NCBI GenBank assembly: GCA_963607765.1
Contig: CAVDDT010000062.1
Coordinates: 1-5,008 of the forward strand
Direction of reading: 5' to 3'
Length of the DNA stretch: 5,008 bases
Source of the DNA: Colivicinus sp963607765
GTDB taxonomy: Bacteria; Bacillota_I; Bacilli_A; Erysipelotrichales; Erysipelotrichaceae
Below the pieces are notes generated by a model. It was given only the letters and a program-made list of their open reading frames with translations. It made no database searches and had not been told where the DNA came from. Below are positions 1 through 5,008 of this stretch, piece after piece (the first letter of the stretch is position 1; each line of letters begins with the position of its first letter). The position numbers and the translations under genes are program-made.

Positions 1-852
1 TTTTATCATTTGTTTGATTTTATTTTTGTGAATACTTTATCTTTCGGCAATATCATTAATAGTCTTAATGGCACCGATAATAAAGTTATATGGTGGCTTC
101 ATGAGTCTAAAATCGCATATACAGTTACTGATGGTTCAATTAAAGATTTGCCAATTGATTTAAGCGATAATATCAATATTTATGCAGTAGGCGATTACGC
201 AAAAAAGAGATTACATGAGTTTAGGCCAAAATATAAAGCAAATGAGTTATATTATTTCTTGCCTAATAAGATAAATGTTTCAGATGAAAATTATAAGTTT
301 GGTTTTGAAGACTCAGACAAGATAGTTTTTGGAATGGTTGGCACTTTAGAAGTAAGAAAAGGATATGAAGTTTTATTGAATGCTTTAGATATAGTAGACA
401 ACAAAAATAAGATTAAGTTTGTGCTAGTTGGCAAAAATGATAATCAAGATATATATGATTCAATTAAAAACTATAGTGGCGAAGTAGAAATTGAATATAT
501 TGAAAAAATAGATAATGATTTAATGCCTTTATTCTATAAAAATATTAATTGTTTAATTTGTGCATTATTAGATGATCCTATGCCTATTGTAGTAACTGAA
601 GCATGGGAATATGGTGTTCCCGTAATATGTTCTATAAGTACTGGCAGTGCTTCTTTAATAGAAAAATATGGCGGTGGAATTATTTATAAAGATAATTCTT
701 CTTTAGAATTGGCTAAAACTATAGATAGATTTATCTTAAATGAATACGATAACAAAAAGATAATAGATGATGGTCATAATATTTATACAAAACTGTTTAC
801 TGAGAAAGCGTTTAATCAAAAATTTGATAAATTATTAGAGAAGATATCATGA
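1..852 (+). CDS. Glycosyltransferase family 4 (GT-B fold) protein, 5'-truncated by the window edge
   Basis: This is the C-terminal 283 residues of a probable GT4 glycosyltransferase, a cytoplasmic enzyme that moves a sugar from a nucleotide donor to a growing glycan. The frame is open from base 1. The first start-like codon (TTG at 10) falls inside conserved sequence, so the true start is upstream, with perhaps 90-100 residues missing by comparison with typical relatives. Counting from base 1, a W-W-L-H-E motif lies near residues 31-35 at the end of the N-terminal Rossmann half; it is common in surface-polysaccharide GT4 enzymes. The donor-binding half begins near residue 108 with FGMVGTLEVRKG, followed by KFVLVG. 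The GT4 E-X7-E motif is present as D192-X7-E200 (DDPMPIVVTEAWEYG), a variant I know from this clade, followed by a glycine-rich stretch (TGSASLIEKYGGG). The gene overlaps the next one by 4 bases, so the two are probably co-translated. Family is confident; donor sugar and linkage cannot be read. Confidence 0.9.
   Translation, partial: FYHLFDFIFVNTLSFGNIINSLNGTDNKVIWWLHESKIAYTVTDGSIKDLPIDLSDNINIYAVGDYAKKRLHEFRPKYKANELYYFLPNKINVSDENYKFGFEDSDKIVFGMVGTLEVRKGYEVLLNALDIVDNKNKIKFVLVGKNDNQDIYDSIKNYSGEVEIEYIEKIDNDLMPLFYKNINCLICALLDDPMPIVVTEAWEYGVPVICSISTGSASLIEKYGGGIIYKDNSSLELAKTIDRFILNEYDNKKIIDDGHNIYTKLFTEKAFNQKFDKLLEKIS
837..852 (+). promoter_or_regulatory. Weak ribosome binding site and ATGA stop-start overlap
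   Basis: The start ATG (849-851) of the double glycosyltransferase gene shares bases with the TGA stop (850-852) of the upstream GT4 gene. A purine-rich AGAGAAG at 837-843 ends 5 bases before the ATG and is only a partial Shine-Dalgarno match. A weak site plus an ATGA overlap suggests that ribosomes finishing the first gene restart on the second (translational coupling), which would keep the two enzymes in proportion. Coupling is inferred from the arrangement. Confidence 0.5.
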
Positions 853-2966
853 ATAATAAATTAAGACTTCGTATAGATGAAGAAAGAAGAATTTCTAATA
901 AAACTATTTTTGTTAGGGGTTGGGCAAGTGATGAAAATGGTAATCCGGTAGATTCAATACTTGTTAAAAAGAATGGAAAAATAAGCAAGATAGAATTTAA
1001 CAATGAAAGAAGAGATGATGTTTTAAAGATTATCTATGGTAAGGATATAGATGAATACAAAGTTGGTTTTCAAATATATGTTGATAATCTTGATTCTTTT
1101 ACTTTGATTTTTGCAAAAGGAGAATATAAAAAAGAGTTTAGAGTTTCTTTTGTGTCATTGATTATGATGAAGGTACTTTCAAAACCTAATAAAGTAGAAG
1201 ATACGAAATTGTCATATGAAGAATACTACAAGCTTACTAAGCCTTCTATTGGTGAATTAAATAGACAAAGAAAATTAAATTTAAGCAAATGTCCTAAATT
1301 TTCTATCATTGTTCCTTTATATAACACTCCTATAAAATTCTTAAAAGAGATGCTTGATTCGGTAATTAATCAAACCTATAGCAAATGGGAATTGTGTTTA
1401 GCTGATGGCAGTGATAAAGAACATATTGAAGAAATAAGCAAAATAATTAAACAGTACCAAGAAAAAGATTCTAGGATAGAGTATAAGATTCTAGAGAAAA
1501 ATTTAGGTATTTCAGATAACACTAACGAAGCTTTAAAAATGGCAAATGGTGATTTTATAATTCTTTTTGATCATGATGATTTATTGCGAGAGGATGCTTT
1601 ATATGAATTTGCCAAGGCTATAAAAGAAAACGATCAAATAGATTGCATATATTCAGATGAGGATAAAACACATGGCGAAGATTTATTTGAGCCACATTTT
1701 AAGCCTGACTATAATATTGATTTACTTTGTTCTAATAATTATATTTGTCATTTGTTTGGCGTAAGAAAGAAACTTGTTGATATATATGGTGGGTTTAGAA
1801 AAGAATATGATGGATCACAAGATCATGATTTCATATTAAGAATGTGTGAAAATGCAAGATATATAAAGCATATTCCTAAGGTTTTATATCATTGGCGTGT
1901 GCATAATAATTCAACAGCTCAAAACCCCGAAAATAAAATGTATTGTTTTACAAGTGGTCAAAAAGCTGTTAGAGATCATTATCAAAGAGTATGGCCTAAT
2001 TTAAAGATAGATAGAGTGGAAAATGGAGCAAGCTTAGGTATTTATCATACAATATGGTATTTTGATGAATATCCTTTAATATCAGTTATAATTCCAAACA
2101 AGGATCACACTGATGATTTAGACAAAGCTATACGTTCCATGATTAAAAAAGGCACTTGGCCTAATCTGGAATTTGTTGTGGTTGAAAATAATTCTACTGA
2201 AAAAGAAACTTTTGAATATTATAAGAAGATACAAGAAGAGTTTAATAATGTGAAGGTTGTTTATTATAAAGGAGAATTTAATTATTCTAAGATTAATAAT
2301 TTTGGTGTAAAGTATGCCAAAGGAAACTATTATCTTTTAATGAATAACGATGTTGAGCTTATAGAAAAAGATTCTTTAAAAGAAATGGTGGGCTACCTTC
2401 AAAGAGATGATGTAGGCATAGTAGGATGTAGACTGCTGTATTCAGATAACACCATACAACATGCAGGCGTTATAATCGGAATCAATGGGATTGCTGGTCA
2501 TGCGTTTGCAGGGTATCAATCTGAAGAAACATATTTTAATAGAGCGTTACAGGTACAGGATTATTCTGCAGTAACTGCTGCGGTGCTTTTAACTAAAAAA
2601 GAAGTCTATGATTCTGTAAATGGGTTTGATGAAAGCTTTAAAGTGGCCTTTAATGATACTGATTTTTGTTTAAGAGTAAGACAACTTGATAAACTTGTGG
2701 TATACAATCCTTATGCATGTTTCTATCATTATGAATCTAAATCTAGAGGATTAGATGATACACCGGAAAAGAAAAGAAGATTTAATCAGGAAATAGCTTT
2801 ATTTCTAGATCGATATGAGCGCTTGCTTGAAAAAGGGGATGAATACTATAATCCAAATTTGTCTTTATGCAGTGGGGATTGGTGCATAAAGGACTTAAGA
2901 AAAGAAAAGATAGGGAAACAATTCTATTCTAAGGATGATATACGTCAAATTAAGAATTATTTATAA
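849..2966 (+). CDS. Two-domain GT2 glycosyltransferase with N-terminal beta-rich module
   Basis: A 705-residue, probably bifunctional cytoplasmic glycosyltransferase of the kind found in rhamnan, O-antigen and capsule loci. Residues about 4-102 form a beta-rich accessory module (VRGWASDENG, RRDDV, YKVGFQIYVD), a pattern I recognise from related clostridial enzymes. The first GT2 (GT-A) domain spans about 150-390: FSIIVPLYN opens it, the metal-binding motif is D241-H-D-D244, YSDEDK follows at 269-273, the GSQDHDFILR segment at 322-331 holds the likely catalytic base, and YHWR is at 347-350. The second GT2 domain spans about 409-635: ISVIIPNKDH, VENNST at 445-450, an N-N-D metal motif at 499-501, FNDTDFCLR at 601-609 and YHYESKSRG at 626-634. 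Both domains keep their key residues, so both are probably active and may add two successive sugars. There are no membrane helices, so it presumably associates with the membrane through its lipid-linked acceptor. The start is fixed by the ATGA overlap with the GT4 gene. Sugar specificity is not readable. Confidence 0.93.
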   Translation: MNNKLRLRIDEERRISNKTIFVRGWASDENGNPVDSILVKKNGKISKIEFNNERRDDVLKIIYGKDIDEYKVGFQIYVDNLDSFTLIFAKGEYKKEFRVSFVSLIMMKVLSKPNKVEDTKLSYEEYYKLTKPSIGELNRQRKLNLSKCPKFSIIVPLYNTPIKFLKEMLDSVINQTYSKWELCLADGSDKEHIEEISKIIKQYQEKDSRIEYKILEKNLGISDNTNEALKMANGDFIILFDHDDLLREDALYEFAKAIKENDQIDCIYSDEDKTHGEDLFEPHFKPDYNIDLLCSNNYICHLFGVRKKLVDIYGGFRKEYDGSQDHDFILRMCENARYIKHIPKVLYHWRVHNNSTAQNPENKMYCFTSGQKAVRDHYQRVWPNLKIDRVENGASLGIYHTIWYFDEYPLISVIIPNKDHTDDLDKAIRSMIKKGTWPNLEFVVVENNSTEKETFEYYKKIQEEFNNVKVVYYKGEFNYSKINNFGVKYAKGNYYLLMNNDVELIEKDSLKEMVGYLQRDDVGIVGCRLLYSDNTIQHAGVIIGINGIAGHAFAGYQSEETYFNRALQVQDYSAVTAAVLLTKKEVYDSVNGFDESFKVAFNDTDFCLRVRQLDKLVVYNPYACFYHYESKSRGLDDTPEKKRRFNQEIALFLDRYERLLEKGDEYYNPNLSLCSGDWCIKDLRKEKIGKQFYSKDDIRQIKNYL

Positions 2967-3008
2967 ATAAATTTATGTCAAGAACTAATAATATATGAAT
3001 GAAATGAT

Positions 3009-3012
3009 GGTG
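3009..3012 (+). promoter_or_regulatory. Minimal ribosome binding site of the DUF2142 gene
   Basis: GGTG, 7 bases before the ATG at 3020, is the only segment here that matches the anti-Shine-Dalgarno sequence. No in-frame start lies further upstream, because TGA at 3005-3007 closes the frame. The 53-base gap (2967-3019) is very AT-rich and shows no hairpin terminator and no convincing paired -35/-10 boxes. Readthrough from the upstream genes is therefore the simplest reading, with modest initiation of this gene. Confidence 0.4.
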
Positions 3013-3019
3013 CTATCTA

Positions 3020-4936
3020 ATGTGCAAAAATAAAATTAATTTAATAATAATTGCTTGCTTATGGGCTTGTATGTTTTTTATCTTTAATCCTTTTGATAAT
3101 AGTGCTCAATCTAATGTGTCTGTAGAGTATGGTTCTCCATCCAAAGTTATTGGAGAAATAACTTTGGAAACAGTAATTGAACAACCGTTTACCGTTGATA
3201 ATCAAAATGGTTTTAATGGTTTACAACTACAATTAGCAACATATGCTCGAACAAATACTGGTCATCTTTATATAAATATTATTAATGGTGAAGATATGTC
3301 AATTATATATGATGAAACTATTGATGTCTCTAAAGTAGATGACAATTCATGGTATTCTTTGAAATTTGATTCTTCGCTTAATGAAGGAAATTATATATTG
3401 AGAATTCATAGTGATGGAACAAGTGGAAATGCAGTAACTATTCACTGTGGTGAAGATGAATTTGTAAACAACGCGACTATTAATGGGGTTGATACAGGCT
3501 TAGTTTTAAATTATAAGATTGATGTAAGTTGTCCTTGCATTTCGACAATTAAGATTGTTTGTTGGGTTATAGCGGCTGTGGCGTCACTTGCTGTGGCTTT
3601 CTTTTGTAAGAGCACTGATGAGAAAAGCTTTTTAATGATAGCAATTACTTTTGGAATACTTATGGTATTTTTAAATCCTTTCCCTCATGGTGTCGATGAA
3701 AGCACGCATTTCTTTAGATCATATATGATAGCTAGTGGAAATGTATTGGATGATGTTAGTGAAAATGGTGAAATAGGTGGCATAGTTTCTTCAAATTATG
3801 GGTCAATTGTTGATAAAGAGCTTTCAATTAAAACTTATTTTACTAATTCTAAATATTGGAACCAAAGTTTTAATGAAAAGACATCTTTCTATAAGAATCC
3901 ATATATGTCTTCAGTTACTCCATTTAATCATGCGATTGCTTCTGTTGGCGTTTTTATAGGAAAAGTTTTAAATGCACCAGCTATTGTTGTTATTTTGCTT
4001 GGCAGAATAGCTAATTTAGCTTTTTATATAGTGTTTTCTTATTTGGCCATTAAAAAGGCTAAGTATTATAAAAATATATTTTTTATGGCGGCTTTATTGC
4101 CGTCAATTATATGGCTTAGTGCTTCTTATTCAATTGAACCAACATTAGTTGGATCTTCACTTTTATATATTTCTATTTGTCTTAGTTATTTCTTTGAAAA
4201 AGATAAAGATAAGGTTTCAATGATTGATATATTGCTACTGCTGGTATGTACTGCATTTATAGTCTCGGTTAAATACTTGATATATGCACCTATCTTATTG
4301 CTTTTCTTCCTTATTCCAAAAGAAAAATTTACTAAGAATCAATATAAGTTTGCATTGATTGCTGGAGTAACTATTGTTATTGTTTTGACTTTAATTCAAT
4401 TAAAACTACTTGGTATGTATAACTTTACTGAGGATATAAATGGCGATGTTGATGTGAAAAGGCAGATAATATATATGTTTAAAAATCCAGTTACCGTTAT
4501 TAGAAACTTTTTAGATTATGCATTTTCTAATTCATTTAATATATTAACTAGCACTAATGTTTTATATTCAAGCTTGAAATTTACCAAATGTATAAATATA
4601 TTAGTAATACTTTCTTCTGTTATTGAAACAAAGAAATATAGCTTTAAGGATAATCATAAAACAAAGAAGCTTGTTTTATATTGCGTTTTAATTTGTTTAG
4701 TTTGTTATTCCTTGATAATAGTTGCACTATATGTAGGATTTACTCCTGTAGGCAAATTCGCTGTAGAAGGTATTCAACCTAGGTATTTTTATCCTTTTTT
4801 ACCTCTACTAATGATCACGCTTTCTATGGTTGATGTTGAAAATAGAATCAAAGATTATGAGTATAAGATGGTTCTTGTATCACAAATTGGTTTAATATGC
4901 CTAGTAGTAGATACTTTGATTTATGTATTTGCTTAG
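3020..4936 (+). CDS. DUF2142 family polytopic membrane protein, probable GT-C-type glycosyltransferase, with extracytoplasmic beta-rich domain
   Basis: A 638-residue integral membrane protein. Helix 1 is at about 7-23. Residues 28-172 form a polar, beta-rich extracytoplasmic domain resembling a jelly-roll or carbohydrate-binding fold (inferred from alternating hydrophobic strands). Helices follow at about 175-195, 203-221, 304-345 (two), 353-371, 375-393, 400-418, 420-433, 443-463, 524-535, 551-573, 588-603 and 617-638. DUF2142 hallmarks are visible: NPFPHGVDESTHFFRSY at 219-235 (D226, E227, H230, R233), LLPSIIWLSASYS at 359-371, V-K-Y at 417-419 followed by LIP and a K-F pair, and GIQPRYFYP at 584-592. 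The D-E pair lies at the start of the first large outer loop of the core, where GT-C enzymes carry their catalytic acid. This suggests use of a polyprenyl-phosphate sugar on the outer face, for example for side-chain addition to the exported glycan. DUF2142 remains largely uncharacterised, so the activity is inference; the family assignment is firm. The frame is intact and the last helix ends at the stop codon. Confidence 0.88.
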   Translation: MCKNKINLIIIACLWACMFFIFNPFDNSAQSNVSVEYGSPSKVIGEITLETVIEQPFTVDNQNGFNGLQLQLATYARTNTGHLYINIINGEDMSIIYDETIDVSKVDDNSWYSLKFDSSLNEGNYILRIHSDGTSGNAVTIHCGEDEFVNNATINGVDTGLVLNYKIDVSCPCISTIKIVCWVIAAVASLAVAFFCKSTDEKSFLMIAITFGILMVFLNPFPHGVDESTHFFRSYMIASGNVLDDVSENGEIGGIVSSNYGSIVDKELSIKTYFTNSKYWNQSFNEKTSFYKNPYMSSVTPFNHAIASVGVFIGKVLNAPAIVVILLGRIANLAFYIVFSYLAIKKAKYYKNIFFMAALLPSIIWLSASYSIEPTLVGSSLLYISICLSYFFEKDKDKVSMIDILLLLVCTAFIVSVKYLIYAPILLLFFLIPKEKFTKNQYKFALIAGVTIVIVLTLIQLKLLGMYNFTEDINGDVDVKRQIIYMFKNPVTVIRNFLDYAFSNSFNILTSTNVLYSSLKFTKCINILVILSSVIETKKYSFKDNHKTKKLVLYCVLICLVCYSLIIVALYVGFTPVGKFAVEGIQPRYFYPFLPLLMITLSMVDVENRIKDYEYKMVLVSQIGLICLVVDTLIYVFA

Positions 4937-4939
4937 CAA

Positions 4940-5008
4940 TGTTCATTTTGCCCAATGCCTATCCTGCAATTTGCCCATATTCGCATAATGCCCTATAATA
5001 ATATAGTC
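4940..5008. mobile_element. Probable end of an insertion sequence (IS21-like?), cut by the window edge
   Basis: Base composition changes abruptly 3 bases after the TAG stop of the DUF2142 gene. The + strand becomes rich in CCC/GCC blocks, unlike everything upstream. The segment starts with TGTTCA and contains repeated TTTGCCCA blocks about 23 bases apart. IS21-family elements typically begin with TG and carry several short spaced repeats near each end that serve as transposase binding sites, and this stretch fits that design. No transposase gene, second end or target duplication is visible, so the family is tentative. Alternatives are an intergenic repeat or the end of a gene on the - strand. 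Confidence 0.38.
4942..4977. repeat. Imperfect 13-base direct repeat pair
   Basis: TTCATTTTGCCCA at 4942-4954 and TGCAATTTGCCCA at 4965-4977 agree at 11 of 13 positions and are offset by 23 bases, about two helical turns. Related shorter blocks, AATGCC at 4954-4959 and AATGCCC at 4987-4993, lie between and after them. The spacing would put bound proteins on the same face of the DNA, as expected for transposase sites near an IS end. The repeat is seen directly; its role is inferred. Confidence 0.6.

Noticed and set aside
10..12. TTG at base 10 as the real start of the GT4 gene
   Set aside because: The frame is open to base 1, and the N-terminal Rossmann half expected of a GT4 enzyme would be largely missing. 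The gene runs in from upstream.
812..1003. A 63-codon open frame on the - strand
   Set aside because: It lies across the junction of two well-supported + strand genes, encodes a low-complexity Leu/Ile/Ser-rich peptide with no recognisable motif, and is explained as the complement of AT-rich coding sequence.
2967..3019. Promoter or terminator in the gap before the DUF2142 gene
   Set aside because: TATAAT-like strings occur simply because the gap is AT-rich; no TTGACA-like box is correctly spaced and no GC-rich hairpin with a T-run is present.
4939..4998. A 19-codon + strand frame starting 2 bases after the DUF2142 stop
   Set aside because: It has no ribosome binding site, an unusual composition that follows the repeated TTTGCCCA blocks, and no recognisable product; the repeats explain the sequence better.
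4943..5008. A - strand frame open from the window edge for 21 codons, ending GKLQDRHWAK then TGA
   Set aside because: It could be the C-terminus of a convergent gene or transposase, but 21 codons are too few to judge, I recognise no family, and the direct repeats favour a non-coding IS end. It deserves a check only if the downstream sequence extends the frame.
4937..5008. Rho-independent terminator after the DUF2142 gene
   Set aside because: No stable stem followed by a T-run can be drawn; the GCC/CCC blocks are direct repeats, not inverted ones.

Overview
The window is AT-rich (about 30% G+C by eye) and coding-dense, with all genes on the + strand. Arginine is mostly AGA/AGG and there are many A/T-ending codons. 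With the protein families present, this points to a low-GC Firmicute, probably a gut-type clostridium (Lachnospiraceae or a relative). That placement is inferred from composition and family content, not from a marker gene.

Layout: (1) bases 1-852 hold the 3' part of a GT4-type glycosyltransferase gene whose 5' end lies outside the window. (2) Bases 849-2966 hold a complete gene for a 705-residue protein with an N-terminal beta-rich module and two consecutive GT2 glycosyltransferase domains. It overlaps gene 1 by the four bases ATGA. (3) After a 53-base gap with no visible terminator or convincing promoter, bases 3020-4936 hold a complete gene for a 638-residue polytopic membrane protein of the DUF2142 family. 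It carries an extra extracytoplasmic beta-rich domain between its first two membrane helices. (4) The last 72 bases differ in character: they are C-rich on the + strand, repetitive and non-coding. They begin with TGTTCA and carry spaced TTTGCCCA repeats. The best explanation is one end of an insertion sequence, possibly IS21-like, lying 3 bases after the stop codon of gene 3.

Together the genes look like an internal slice of a cell-surface polysaccharide operon (rhamnan-, teichoic-acid-like or capsular). The GT4 and the double GT2 enzyme would build the glycan on a lipid carrier at the cytoplasmic face from nucleotide sugars. The DUF2142 protein has the topology expected of a GT-C-type enzyme working on the outer face, and could add a side-chain sugar or another decoration after export. 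No transporter, polymerase or nucleotide-sugar synthesis gene is in view, so the polymer cannot be named.

I see no RNA gene, CRISPR array, phage gene or defence system, and nothing that amounts to a wholly new system. The points most worth a second look are the IS-like end, the ectodomain of the DUF2142 protein, and the beta-rich module of the double glycosyltransferase.
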